From Candidatus Nomurabacteria bacterium (GTDB lineage: Bacteria > Patescibacteriota > Saccharimonadia > Saccharimonadales > Saccharimonadaceae), in NCBI GenBank assembly GCA_031262695.1, contig JAISHF010000004.1:43993-107992 (forward strand): DNA of 64,000 nt, in the 5' to 3' direction. Position 1 is the stretch's first letter; every line of letters starts with the position of its first letter. A model generated the notes under the pieces. The model was not told the DNA's origin. It did not search any database and was given only the letters and a program-made list of their open reading frames with translations. Both the position numbers and the translations under genes were made by a program. Shown here piece by piece: positions 1-8,104 of the stretch.

Positions 1-594
1 GCAGGGTCAGGCCAAGAGCAGTCGGGCGACGATAATGACGCGGGGTCGTCGGCTGGTGGTAATGACGCTGGGTCGTCGGGCGGTGATGACGAGGGGTCAG
101 CGAGCGGCAATGATGGAGCGGAGGTGGGGCAACTGCCAGATGATAGCGGGGCAGCGCCACAAACGGCACAACATGTGGTTGATGAGTGGGCGATAGGCAA
201 AGGTGTTGCTGTGGCAGTATATGGTTTGGATGATAAATGGGCCTTGGCGACGACGGGTGTGGGGGCTGAAGATTTGCTGGCGGAGATAATAAAGATTTGG
301 AATGATGCAGGTGCGAATACGGCAGAGAGGGTGAAATATTTGAGTTCGTTATGGGAAAGGCCGAGTTCGTCGCAAGGCTGGCTGAGCGGATTCCCAGATA
401 ATGCGGTGATTTATAATCAGGTTGGCTTGGACGCACAGCAGAGGCGATATGATGCGGTGATTGTGGCGATGGGCGGCAAGAATTATGCGGCAGTAGCGGT
501 GACGGACGAGGCGGCGTCAAACACGGCAACGATTTCGGGGTTAAAGGAGTTGGGTGAGGCTTTGCAACGGGTGTTGATAAACCCTGAAAAATAA
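1..594 (+). CDS. C-terminal part of a serine-hydrolase (class A beta-lactamase-like) protein, partial
   Basis: The frame is open from the first base of the window, so the gene begins upstream; the GTG at 124 is internal and not a convincing start. The visible N-terminal part (about 45 residues) is a Gly/Ser/Asp/Asn linker built from 27-bp repeats. The following ~140 residues have helix and strand patterns like the last third of class A beta-lactamase-type serine hydrolases, ending in YDAVIVAMGGKNYAAVAVTD. The usual K-T/S-G triad motif appears here as NQVG (near residue 139), with Gln where Lys is expected. The Ser-x-x-Lys part lies outside the window. Assignment rests on fold-like pattern only; a catalytically dead binding protein is equally possible. 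Confidence 0.45.
   Translation, partial: AGSGQEQSGDDNDAGSSAGGNDAGSSGGDDEGSASGNDGAEVGQLPDDSGAAPQTAQHVVDEWAIGKGVAVAVYGLDDKWALATTGVGAEDLLAEIIKIWNDAGANTAERVKYLSSLWERPSSSQGWLSGFPDNAVIYNQVGLDAQQRRYDAVIVAMGGKNYAAVAVTDEAASNTATISGLKELGEALQRVLINPEK
34..114 (+). repeat. Three in-frame 27-bp repeats
   Basis: Three consecutive imperfect 27-bp units (34-60, 61-87, 88-114) encode NDAGSSAGG, NDAGSSGGD and DEGSASGND. They form a flexible linker in the partial protein. Unit number could vary by slippage. Confidence 0.7.
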
Positions 595-606
595 TGAGAA
601 TTTTTG

Positions 607-636
607 TTGACAAAGTGCAAATGGTTATGGTAAAAT
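607..636 (+). promoter_or_regulatory. Promoter of the FISUMP gene
   Basis: TTGACA at 607-612, 18-nt spacer and TAAAAT at 631-636. The expected transcription start lies next to the ATG at 647, which supports a leaderless mRNA and that start. Confidence 0.65.
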
Positions 637-646
637 GGTAATAGAT

Positions 647-2557
647 ATGAAGAAACGCATGGATGTTGACGGTATGGTGGCGACCGAACAGGTGGCGGGC
701 TTGCGAGGCTTGATGCTGGTGCGGCGTTTTACGGTGGCGGCTTTGGCGATTTCGGCATTTGCGATTTTGGTTGGCGTGGTGGCGGATAATTTTCGGGCGA
801 CGAGTGCGCTTGATACAGACAGCTCGCAGGAAGACCATGTAAATGTTGGGATTCGGCGTGATTTGGCGGGGTCGCTAAATATGACCGTGACGAATGATGC
901 GCCTTGTGCGAATTATGATTCTAGCGAATCCATTTTAGAGTTAAGTGTGGGCAACGGGGCGTTGGCGGCAGATTGTATCACGGTAAAAGTCAGCACCAAC
1001 GACGTCAATGGCTATACGCTGAATATCAACGGGCCAGCCTCGGGCAACTTGTCTGGTGTGGCTGAGGGCGAAGCAATGACGGCAAAGGGCGATACAATGG
1101 CGGCGCCGGCAGTGTTTGCTTTGCTCGGCACGGAGTCGGCTTGGGGGTTTGCGATTCCGAGTGGGCAGATTAAGGGAATCACGACGGGCTTTGACGCTAG
1201 TTATTCGGTGTTGGCCTCGGGTGATACCAACACGGCGAAGTATGCTGAGGTGCCAGCGGTGCCGACGACCTTCTCTAAGACGGGGCGTGCTAACAAACTA
1301 AACGGCGAAGTGCTGGTGGACGATATCTATAATATTTATTTTGCGGTGACGGCGAGTAGTGATTTGGCAGTAGATACCTATACGGGTGAGGTAGTAATCT
1401 CGGGCGTGACAAATATCAACCCGTCATTTTTGCCGCCAGAGCAAACGGGTGAGCGTATTCAGACAATTACGGCGGCGAATTGCCCGACGGCGCGAACACG
1501 AGTGGTTGACGCGCGTGATGGTGCAACTTATTGGATTCGTAAGGTTGGCGATTTGTGCTGGATGGAGACGAATTTGGCCTATGCTGGCGGTGGCTCTAAC
1601 TATTATGGCGATATGGTGCCAGTGATGGTGCAGGGGACGGCTTCGGCTGATGCTACTTTTACGAATGCGCGGTATTTTATACCGACGGGTGCAAATCGCA
1701 CGAGTGGAACAGCTAACCCAAGTCCAAACATTAACGGCACGGGGCAATATGGCTACTTATATAACTGGTGTGCGGCGATGGGTAGTCAAGCGGCAGCTTG
1801 CCAGAATGGTGCGGCGACACAACCAAATCAAGGCGCGAATGATGGCACGAATATCTATAATGTTTGCCCAGCTGGTTGGCGTTTGCCGACGGGTGGTAAT
1901 GGTAGCGAGCTCGGGACGCTAGCGACCACTTTTGGTGGCAATGCTACGGGGATGCTGACTAAGGGGCTGTATATGAAAGCTGGCTATTGGAGTAGTGGCA
2001 GTTTTTCTTATCTTGGGCAGGCGGGGAAGTATTGGACTTCTACTGTTGCCTCTAGCGATGCAGCGTATCACCTTGATTTTATGAGTGGAAGTACTACTGT
2101 GAATACAGCCTTCTCAAAGCGGAACGGTCAGGCGGTGCGGTGTGTGTCGTCGGCGACTGACCCAGTGGCGCCAGTGAACCCAACCGACCCAGATGTGGAG
2201 GGCCCAGAGCCAGCCGATCCTGCAACGCCGGGCAGCAATACGGACAGTGGTGACAGCGGGAATGTGGCGGTTAATGGCGATGAGCAAGGCACGACGGGTG
2301 GCACGACGGGTGGCAGCACGGGTGGCGATGGCGATGCGGATAAAGGTTCAGTTGCTGTGGCTGGTGAGTTTGAGCAAGACGGTGCAGGCACGGGTAGTGG
2401 CAATAAGGTTGCGGCGGCGGAGCTTGATGTGATTCCGCTAGTGGCTGGTGGGGCGGTCTTGGTGGCTGGTGTATCACTGGTAGTGATTGTGGCAGCCAAG
2501 CGAAAGAAAGACGAAAACAAGCGAAAGCACTTAGACGATATCGGACAGGATTGGTAA
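647..2557 (+). CDS. FISUMP-domain surface protein with C-terminal membrane anchor
   Basis: A 636-residue cell-surface protein. A hydrophobic N-terminal segment (about residues 26-48) is a signal anchor. After a beta-rich region comes a FISUMP (Fibrobacter succinogenes major paralogous) domain at roughly residues 278-500, recognised by DGATYWIRKVGDLCWMETNL, CPAGWRLPTGG, YWTSTVASSD and the closing AVRCV. A Pro/Gly/Asp/Thr-rich stalk follows, then a transmembrane helix near residues 595-617 and a basic tail (KRKKDENKRKH). The ATG at 647 is preferred over an in-frame ATG at 635 because the -10 box ends at 636. Role is probably adhesion or surface display; FISUMP function is not established. Confidence 0.8.
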   Translation: MKKRMDVDGMVATEQVAGLRGLMLVRRFTVAALAISAFAILVGVVADNFRATSALDTDSSQEDHVNVGIRRDLAGSLNMTVTNDAPCANYDSSESILELSVGNGALAADCITVKVSTNDVNGYTLNINGPASGNLSGVAEGEAMTAKGDTMAAPAVFALLGTESAWGFAIPSGQIKGITTGFDASYSVLASGDTNTAKYAEVPAVPTTFSKTGRANKLNGEVLVDDIYNIYFAVTASSDLAVDTYTGEVVISGVTNINPSFLPPEQTGERIQTITAANCPTARTRVVDARDGATYWIRKVGDLCWMETNLAYAGGGSNYYGDMVPVMVQGTASADATFTNARYFIPTGANRTSGTANPSPNINGTGQYGYLYNWCAAMGSQAAACQNGAATQPNQGANDGTNIYNVCPAGWRLPTGGNGSELGTLATTFGGNATGMLTKGLYMKAGYWSSGSFSYLGQAGKYWTSTVASSDAAYHLDFMSGSTTVNTAFSKRNGQAVRCVSSATDPVAPVNPTDPDVEGPEPADPATPGSNTDSGDSGNVAVNGDEQGTTGGTTGGSTGGDGDADKGSVAVAGEFEQDGAGTGSGNKVAAAELDVIPLVAGGAVLVAGVSLVVIVAAKRKKDENKRKHLDDIGQDW

Positions 2558-2560
2558 TTT

Positions 2561-2640
2561 CAGTTTTCTTTTAGAAAAAGAAAACTGCCTAAGAAAATTA
2601 GTTAAGAAAAATCGGCAAGAGTAAATATTGCCGATTTTTC
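2561..2640 (+). repeat. Two-hairpin intergenic repeat, copy a
   Basis: Hairpin 1 (2561-2587, CAGTTTTC...GAAAACTG), linker GCCTAAGAAAATTAGTTAAG, then hairpin 2 (2607-2639, AATCGGC...GCCGATT) with an A/T-rich loop. Lies between convergent genes, so it may also terminate transcription in both directions. Six relatives occur in the window. Confidence 0.8.
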
Positions 2641-2664
2641 GGATTTAGATAAGTATAAACAAAG

Positions 2665-2697
2665 AAAATCAGCCAAAACTAAATGTTGGCTGATTTT
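2665..2697 (+). repeat. Extra copy of repeat hairpin 2
   Basis: AAAATCAGCC...GGCTGATTTT with the family loop type. Directly follows copy a; probably a terminator for the minus-strand gene that ends at 2705. Confidence 0.7.
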
Positions 2698-2704
2698 CGC
2701 AATT

Positions 2705-3085
2705 TTATGCGTTATAAAGTTCGTAGCGAAGCTGTTTTGAGTGCTTGTTGAATTTTATGGCGTCTGCGGTCGTAGCGACCGTAGCACTACCACAGGCGAG
2801 GAGCCAAACCAGCGTTGCAATTATTGCAACAGGAAGTTTTGGCGTGCCGAGGAAGAGTATGACGGGGACAGCAACGGTTGCAAGTGCCGAGGCGATAGCC
2901 GCGGTTTTTGACCGATTATACTGGTCGTCAATGACCGAAATCTCTAACAGCCTATCGGCATCCTCAGGGGACATCGTGCAAAGCGCCTCTTGTTCGGCGG
3001 GTGGCAATGCATAAAATTCCTCTAATTTTGCTTCAATTCTTTTTAACATCCAATCATTTTTTAGCGGGTTTAATGTCTTTTTCAT
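2705..3085 (-). CDS. Small two-helix membrane protein, function unknown
   Basis: A 126-residue protein. The N-terminal 60 residues are soluble and charged (LKRIEAKLEEFYALPPAEQ), followed by two closely spaced hydrophobic helices (about residues 63-105, VAVPVILFLGTPKLPVAIIATLVWLLACG). The ATG at 3085 follows a very good AAGGAGGT site at 6 nt; a TTG one codon earlier is less likely. A 50-nt leader with a GACACG/CGTGTC hairpin separates it from the promoter at 3141-3169. I do not recognise the family. Confidence 0.65.
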   Translation of the reverse strand: MKKTLNPLKNDWMLKRIEAKLEEFYALPPAEQEALCTMSPEDADRLLEISVIDDQYNRSKTAAIASALATVAVPVILFLGTPKLPVAIIATLVWLLACGSATVATTADAIKFNKHSKQLRYELYNA

Positions 3086-3099
3086 CAAAAGACCTCCTT

Positions 3100-3134
3100 A
3101 GAGATTGGAATGCGACACGGTTTTCAGCGTGTCT
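3100..3134 (-). promoter_or_regulatory. Leader with small hairpin
   Basis: The transcript leader contains GACACG...CGTGTC (6 bp, 8-nt loop) shortly before the AAGGAGGT ribosome-binding site. It could modulate translation; nothing more specific is visible. Confidence 0.35.
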
Positions 3135-3140
3135 TATTAC

Positions 3141-3169
3141 AGTATATCACACTTATGCATAAAAGTCAA
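3141..3169 (-). promoter_or_regulatory. AAGCATAAG-type promoter (variant)
   Basis: Minus strand: TTGACT, 17-nt spacer TTTATGCATAAGTGTGA, TATACT. Almost identical to the promoters at 8451, 27450, 51284 and 62391, including the extended -10 TGTGA. Confidence 0.8.
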
Positions 3170-3177
3170 GAGCCATT

Positions 3178-3259
3178 CAATTTTTCTTTTAAGAAAAGAA
3201 AAATTGCTTAAAGAAAATAGTTAAGAAAAATCGGCAAGAATAAATATTGCCGATTTTTG
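3178..3259 (+). repeat. Two-hairpin intergenic repeat, copy b
   Basis: Hairpin 1 at 3178-3206 (CAATTTTTC...GAAAAATTG), the AAGAAAATAGTTAAG linker, hairpin 2 at 3226-3258 (AAAAATCGGC...GCCGATTTTT). Both flanking genes are on the minus strand, yet the repeat reads in the same direction as all other copies. Confidence 0.8.
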
Positions 3260-3263
3260 ATTT

Positions 3264-4253
3264 TTATAGGGAAAGAATAACGAGATTTTCAATGTGCAAA
3301 GTGTGAGGGAAGAAGTCAAACGCCTTAACAAAATCTATCTTGTAGCCGCCGTTTAGCAGCATTTTTACATCTCGCGCTTGCGTTTCGGGGTTGCAGGACA
3401 GATAGATTACTCGTGGCGTTTGTTGTTGCAATAATTCCGCCACTACGCTTTCGTGCAGCCCAGCCCGTGGTGGGTCTACGATTACTGTGTCTTTGCCTGC
3501 AATATGCCCTAATGCTTCTTCACTTTTTGCTAAAATCACTTCGGCATTTGTGTCTTTTGCATTTACTTTTGCCTCTTTTATGGCGCTGGCGTTGCTCTCT
3601 ACTAGTGTTAAATTGCGGTCGCGGGCAACCGACAGCCCAATTGTGCCGACGCCAGCGTATAAATCTAGCACAGTTTCGCCCTGCACCCATCTGGCGATTT
3701 CTAACAATGCCATTTCGTAGACCGGCAAGTTTATCTGAAAAAATCCGTTTGGTGAATAACTGTATTTTTGCCCCAAAATTTCGTCTGTCAGGTTCGGAAA
3801 AATCGGGTGTGGCTGGCCGTTTTCAAACAGGCCGCCTGCAACTTCGCCCTCTTGGTTGCATCTTAACATCAAACTTTGGTATTTTCGTGCCTGCTCACCC
3901 CGAGCGTTTAGGTTGTCAATAATTTCAAATGCCCGTGCTAAAATCTCGGGTCGCTCTAATGATGAACTTTTAATCGGCAACTTTTTATATGACCGCCGTT
4001 TATGCACCGCTAATTTTATTTTGTTCTCTGCGTTATCCCAATAGAGTGCATATTCCATTTTGTTGCGATAAAAATAATCCTTGCCATCTGTCGCAATTTC
4101 AAACTCGGGTAGCCACACCTCCGCCAGCAAAAATGTATCCCGCACTGCCTCTTTTTTGAGTTGCAACTCGTCCGCCAAACTATAAATCTGCCACGGACTG
4201 GTTGCCTCATATTGCGCATCACGCGGGGTAGCAGGTTTACTCGGGCCGTCCAT
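3264..4253 (-). CDS. TrmA/RlmCD-like RNA (uracil-5-)-methyltransferase
   Basis: A 329-residue SAM-dependent methyltransferase of the RumA/TrmA type that would make 5-methyluridine in tRNA or rRNA. The SAM-binding motif VLDLYAGVGTIGLSVA is near residue 198, the acidic motif VIVDPPRAGLHE near 255, the catalytic cysteine in YLSCNPET near 282 and the closing glutamate motif DFFPHTLHIE near 315. No TRAM domain and no CxxC-type iron-sulfur ligands are seen, so it is a minimal form. ATG 4253 lies one base after the glyS stop and is preferred to the upstream start at 4298, which overlaps glyS by 44 bases. Substrate position cannot be told from sequence. Confidence 0.8.
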   Translation of the reverse strand: MDGPSKPATPRDAQYEATSPWQIYSLADELQLKKEAVRDTFLLAEVWLPEFEIATDGKDYFYRNKMEYALYWDNAENKIKLAVHKRRSYKKLPIKSSSLERPEILARAFEIIDNLNARGEQARKYQSLMLRCNQEGEVAGGLFENGQPHPIFPNLTDEILGQKYSYSPNGFFQINLPVYEMALLEIARWVQGETVLDLYAGVGTIGLSVARDRNLTLVESNASAIKEAKVNAKDTNAEVILAKSEEALGHIAGKDTVIVDPPRAGLHESVVAELLQQQTPRVIYLSCNPETQARDVKMLLNGGYKIDFVKAFDFFPHTLHIENLVILSL

Positions 4254-4254
4254 A

Positions 4255-5634
4255 CTATAGCTCGCTAATCGCAACGCGAATTTGCGATGCATCATCACGA
4301 TTGCGCACCGTTACAGTGCCGTCTTCTAGGGTATCAAAGTCAATTACGATGCATTTTGGCGTGCCGATTTCGTCCTGCTTGGCATAGCGTTTGCCGATAT
4401 TGCCGTTGTCGTCCCACGCGACATTGCCGTATTTCTTTTTTAGCCCTGCAAATACCTCGCGTGCCTTTGCTACGAGTTCGGGTTTGTTCTTCAAAAGTGG
4501 CGACACGCAAAAGCGGTATGGTGCTAGAAACTCAGGGAGTTTTAGTACCACCCTGCCCGCTTTTGCTGCACCGCCAGCCGGTGCGTTGCTTGAACCAGCC
4601 GTGCTATTGTCGCCACCTACCTCAATTTCGCGCATATATGCGCTACACATCACCGCCATCATCAGCCGCTCTACGCCAATTGACGGTTCTATTACGTGCG
4701 GCACCAGTTTTTTATTCGTGCCTTTAATCGTGTATTCCATATTTTTGCCACTGACTCGCTGGATATTTTGCAAGTCAAAATCGGTGCGGTAGGCGATGCC
4801 CATTAGTTCCTTTCGGCCGATTGGGTAGTCAAATTCAATGTCTACTGTTCGCTTAGAGTAATGCGCGCGGTCCTCGGCGGGGACTTCTAGGTCGTGGATT
4901 TTTGTGGCATCCAGTCCCAATCCTAATAGCCACTTGTGATAAGCCGCTAGCCACTCCTCAAATAGTCGTTCCCAATCATTGGGGTCGCAAAAATATTCAA
5001 TTTCCATTTGGTTAAACTCGCGGCTACGAAAAACAAAATCGCGGGGGCTGATTTCGTTGCGGAACGCCTTGCCAATCTGAGCCAAACCAAACGGTAAATC
5101 AGGGTAGAGCGTGTCTACGACATTTTTGTAATTGGTAAAAATCCCTTGTGCCGTCTCGGGCCGCAGATATGCCACTGAGGTATCGTCTACTACTGGCCCA
5201 ACGTGGGTGCTAAACATCATATTGAACATTCGCGCTTCGCCCAGCGCGTTGCCGTCGGGGCTTTTGAGGCCCTCTCTTTTCATTATATCACACATTGCGT
5301 CAAAAGTCAAGCCTTGCACACTAAAACCTGCTTCTTCTAAGAGGTGGTCTAGCCGATAACGCTTACGATTAACTAAATCTTCTACCAATGGATCGGCAAA
5401 AGTTGCCACGTGGCCGCTTGCCTCCCAGACCTTTGGGTTCATAATAATTGCTGCGTCTACCCCATACATATCGGTGCGACTCTCAACAAAAGTTTGCCAA
5501 AAGCTATTTTCAATATTCCGTTTGAGCATTACGCCAAGCGGCCCAAAGTCCCAAGTGCCTGCTAAGCCCCCGTAGACTTCGCTCCCTGGGAAAATAAAGC
5601 CCCGTCGCTTGCATAAACTTACGATTTCATCCAT
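4255..5634 (-). CDS. glyQS: Glycyl-tRNA synthetase, class II homodimeric type
   Basis: Charges tRNA-Gly. The 459-residue protein begins with the family hallmark GFIFPGSEVYGGLAGTWDFGP and carries RPETAQGIFTNYKNV, FRNEISPRDFVFRSREFNQME (motif 2) and EPSIGVERLMMAV (motif 3), followed by the anticodon-binding domain. A low-complexity insert (about residues 342-358, GGDNSTAGSSNAPAGGAAKAG) sits near the junction with the anticodon domain; its DNA has a GCACCG/CGGTGC hairpin (4568-4584). The promoter is leaderless: TATAAT on the minus strand ends 7 nt before the ATG. First gene of an operon with the methyltransferase. Confidence 0.95.
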   Translation of the reverse strand: MDEIVSLCKRRGFIFPGSEVYGGLAGTWDFGPLGVMLKRNIENSFWQTFVESRTDMYGVDAAIIMNPKVWEASGHVATFADPLVEDLVNRKRYRLDHLLEEAGFSVQGLTFDAMCDIMKREGLKSPDGNALGEARMFNMMFSTHVGPVVDDTSVAYLRPETAQGIFTNYKNVVDTLYPDLPFGLAQIGKAFRNEISPRDFVFRSREFNQMEIEYFCDPNDWERLFEEWLAAYHKWLLGLGLDATKIHDLEVPAEDRAHYSKRTVDIEFDYPIGRKELMGIAYRTDFDLQNIQRVSGKNMEYTIKGTNKKLVPHVIEPSIGVERLMMAVMCSAYMREIEVGGDNSTAGSSNAPAGGAAKAGRVVLKLPEFLAPYRFCVSPLLKNKPELVAKAREVFAGLKKKYGNVAWDDNGNIGKRYAKQDEIGTPKCIVIDFDTLEDGTVTVRNRDDASQIRVAISEL

Positions 5635-5658
5635 AGATATATTATATCATACTCCTTC

Positions 5659-5723
5659 GGTTTTCTTTTAGAAAAGAAAACTGTCTAAGAAAGTCAATTC
5701 AGAGTGAATCTGGCCTGATTTTC
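5659..5723 (+). repeat. Two-hairpin intergenic repeat, copy c (degenerate)
   Basis: Hairpin 1 (CGGTTTTC...GAAAACTG), shortened linker and a hairpin 2 with two mismatches ending in CTGATTTTC. It lies between two divergent promoters, where a terminator is not needed, and abuts the -35 box at 5728. Confidence 0.7.
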
Positions 5724-5727
5724 AGTA

Positions 5728-5755
5728 TTGACAGGTGGTGAAAATAGCATATAAT
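5728..5755 (+). promoter_or_regulatory. Promoter of the dockerin-tailed protein gene
   Basis: TTGACA 5728-5733, 16-nt spacer, TATAAT 5750-5755; GTG start follows after 6 nt, so the mRNA is predicted to be leaderless. Confidence 0.75.
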
Positions 5756-5761
5756 ATAGAT

Positions 5762-7183
5762 GTGAAACTAACACAAAAAATGCAATTTAGCAAAATATCG
5801 CGACAGTGGCGAGCGGCGTTTGCGGTGGTTTTGTTTGTGGTAGCAGGGGTGGCTGGGGCGGTTTTGATTGCTGGTGAAAAAAGTAGGGCGTTGACGGCAG
5901 ACACGATTACGGGGGCGGATTTTAAGGCGGGGAATATTATTGCGGACGAGGTGTTTTTTGACAATACGGCGATGACGGCGGCGGAGATTCAGGTGTTTTT
6001 GGACGCAAAAAATCCCGATTGTGATGCAATGGGCTTGAAAAAGAGCGGCACTTGGAGTGCGGAAAAGGGGCGGTATCTGACGCGGGCGGAGGCGACGCTG
6101 GCAAAAGGGCATACTTTGCCGATGACTTGCTTGAAAGATTTTGAGGGTGAAGCGCCAGAGCGACCGGTGGATGCGTATTGCAAGGGCTACACGGCGGCGA
6201 CGCAGACGGCGGCGGAGATGATAAAAGGGGTGGCGGATAGTTGTGGGGTGAACCCGCAGGTGTTGATTGTGTTACTGCAAAAGGAGCAGGGTTTGGTGAC
6301 GGACGAGTGGCCGTGGCCGGGCCAGTATCGCAAGGCGACGGGGTTTGCCTGCCCTGATGATGCGCCGTGTGATGATGCGTTTGGCGGGTTTTTTATGCAA
6401 GTTTGGATGGCGGCACGGCAATTTAGGGTCTATCAAAAGTCGCCGACTTTTCAGAAAAATGGCTGGTATAAGGTGGGGGCGGTGAATAATATTCAGTATA
6501 ATCCGACAAAATCTTGTGGCACGCAGGCGGTGTTGATAGAAAATCAGGCGACGATGGGGCTATATTATTATACGCCGTACGTGCCGAATGCGGCGGCGCT
6601 CGCGAATTTGAGCGGCACGGGCGACGCTTGCTCGGCGTATGGGAATCGTAATTTTTGGCGATTGTTTTGGCAGTGGTTTGGCGATCCGCATGGTGGGAGC
6701 GGTGGGGTGAGCGAGGTGCCGAGTGAGCCGAGTGCGCCGACGGGTGAGGTGAAAATTGAGTTGTCGGGTGTATCGTTGTTTGCGTTGGATGAGGTGGCAG
6801 CGCAGTTGTCGCAAGTTGGGGCGGGCTTGACGCTGGCGGAAGTATTAGAAGATGTGGAATTAAGCGGAAATGTGTCGGCAAAAATGACCAAAGAGGGTGT
6901 GGAGTTGGAAAAAGTGGCGACGGGGGCGGTGATTGGGTTTTATGCGGGCGGACAGGAAGTTGCGAGCTGGACGGTTTCGGTGATGGGCGATACGACGGGG
7001 GATGGGGCGGTAGAAATTGACGATTTAGTGGCGATACGAAAACATTTGGCAGGGGTGAAAGGTGCGGTGCTGGTGGGTGAGTATCTGACGGCGGCGGATG
7101 TAATTCCAGAGGATAACGAGCCAGATATTGCGGATTTGGTGCGGGTGCGGCAATTTTTGGCAGGGATAAGGGGGTTAAGATGA
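5762..7183 (+). CDS. Secreted lysozyme-like protein with C-terminal dockerin domain
   Basis: A 473-residue protein. An N-terminal hydrophobic segment (about residues 15-37) exports it. Residues ~50-310 match a lysozyme-like domain seen in actinobacterial cell-wall proteins, with NPQVLIVLLQKEQGLVTD carrying the likely catalytic Glu, then AARQFRVYQKSP, YNPTKSCGTQAVLIENQAT, YYYTPYVPN and AYGNRNFWRLFWQWFG. A linker and a beta-rich stretch precede a type I dockerin-like pair of F-hand segments near the end (GDTTGDGAVEIDDLVAIRKHL and the weaker DVIPEDNEPDIADLVRVRQFL). The start is GTG at 5762, 6 nt after the -10 box. It is the first gene of a pair with the cohesin-like anchor. It probably acts on peptidoglycan or another glycan outside the cell. 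Confidence 0.7.
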   Translation: MKLTQKMQFSKISRQWRAAFAVVLFVVAGVAGAVLIAGEKSRALTADTITGADFKAGNIIADEVFFDNTAMTAAEIQVFLDAKNPDCDAMGLKKSGTWSAEKGRYLTRAEATLAKGHTLPMTCLKDFEGEAPERPVDAYCKGYTAATQTAAEMIKGVADSCGVNPQVLIVLLQKEQGLVTDEWPWPGQYRKATGFACPDDAPCDDAFGGFFMQVWMAARQFRVYQKSPTFQKNGWYKVGAVNNIQYNPTKSCGTQAVLIENQATMGLYYYTPYVPNAAALANLSGTGDACSAYGNRNFWRLFWQWFGDPHGGSGGVSEVPSEPSAPTGEVKIELSGVSLFALDEVAAQLSQVGAGLTLAEVLEDVELSGNVSAKMTKEGVELEKVATGAVIGFYAGGQEVASWTVSVMGDTTGDGAVEIDDLVAIRKHLAGVKGAVLVGEYLTAADVIPEDNEPDIADLVRVRQFLAGIRGLR

Positions 7184-7220
7184 GCGGCTGTGTGATAGAA
7201 TTAAAGAAAGGAGCGAGGTA

Positions 7221-7940
7221 ATGTTTGGATTGTATTTTACGGGCGGCGGGGCGAATGCGCCGTTTTATGGGAGTTTTACGACGAATGTGGTGGTGACTTG
7301 CGAGCAAGGGAGTTTTTATGGTTTTACGGCGGATTTGGCGTATGATAATAGTTTGAACGTGACGATTTCGGGGCTGAATGGGGCGACTTTGACGCAGGGG
7401 TCGCGGCTAGTGGTAGATACGGCGGGTGTAAAATCGGGGACGAGCGTATTGCGGTTAAGCGTGAGCAATAAAACTTTGGCGAGTGGGCAGACGGCAAAAA
7501 TTAGTTTAACGAATGTGAAAGGTACTTGTGAGGGCGGAACGAGCGTGGCGAGTGCGGTAAAGACGGTAAAATATGTTAAGCCAACACCAGTAGAAACAAA
7601 GCCAGCGGAGCCAGATGTGGTGGCGCCTGACCCTGAAGTCGGGAGTTTGACGGCAGATGAGTTGATGAATATCAGCCTTGATACTAGTTTGAAGGCGGAG
7701 CGACGGGAGGCGGCAAAGGCGGAACTCTTGCGGCGACTGAGTGAGGCAGAAGAGCGGCTGAAGGTGTTAGAAAGTGAAAATGCGGAATTGTCGCAGAGCG
7801 TGGAGCCGCTCGGTGAGAGTGTGGAAAAGTCGGATATAGCACAAATTGCCGATAATAAATGGGTGTTTTTAGGTGTGGGCGCGGCGATGGCGTCGCTTGT
7901 GGCTGTTGGGATTGCGATTATTAAGAGTTTAGCGCACTAG
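7221..7940 (+). CDS. Cohesin-like domain protein with coiled coil and C-terminal membrane helix
   Basis: A 239-residue protein. Residues ~14-110 look like a short cohesin-type beta sandwich: GSFTTNVVVTCEQGSFYGF then TADLAYDNSLNVTI, and later a strand set ending LASGQTAKISLTNVKG. A Pro-rich linker, a charged coiled coil (about residues 150-200, AAKAELLRRLSEAEERLKVLESE) and a transmembrane helix (about 214-236) follow. A Shine-Dalgarno AAAGGAG lies 7 nt before the ATG, 37 bases after the dockerin gene. No signal peptide is seen, which is odd for an exposed domain; either topology is N-out with the C-terminal helix, or the true N-terminus is missing. Cohesin assignment is tentative but fits the dockerin next door. 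Confidence 0.55.
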   Translation: MFGLYFTGGGANAPFYGSFTTNVVVTCEQGSFYGFTADLAYDNSLNVTISGLNGATLTQGSRLVVDTAGVKSGTSVLRLSVSNKTLASGQTAKISLTNVKGTCEGGTSVASAVKTVKYVKPTPVETKPAEPDVVAPDPEVGSLTADELMNISLDTSLKAERREAAKAELLRRLSEAEERLKVLESENAELSQSVEPLGESVEKSDIAQIADNKWVFLGVGAAMASLVAVGIAIIKSLAH

Positions 7941-8069
7941 TTTTTCGGTTTTTAGAAAAGTTATGCTACAGAATCCGAAAACTTGTTGAAAATAGGTGAT
8001 TTTTTCATAAAGTTTTCTACCTCAATCCCCTCTTGGGGTCAGAATAAACATAACCGTTGATGCTTATGC

Positions 8070-8098
8070 TTGCAAACATCCGCTCCTTTTGCTATTTT
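8070..8098 (+). promoter_or_regulatory. Candidate promoter of structured RNA copy 1
   Basis: TTGCAA 8070-8075, 17-nt spacer, TATTTT 8093-8098, placing the start near 8105 where similarity with the second copy becomes strongest. Confidence 0.4.
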
Positions 8099-8104
8099 AT
8101 GTGC

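Noticed and set aside
3264..4298. Methyltransferase start at 4298
   Set aside because: It overlaps glyS by 44 bases; ATG 4253 directly follows the glyS stop.
6423..7307. A 294-residue minus-strand frame
   Set aside because: Pro/His/Ser-rich shadow of the dockerin-tailed gene, no ribosome site, no family pattern.
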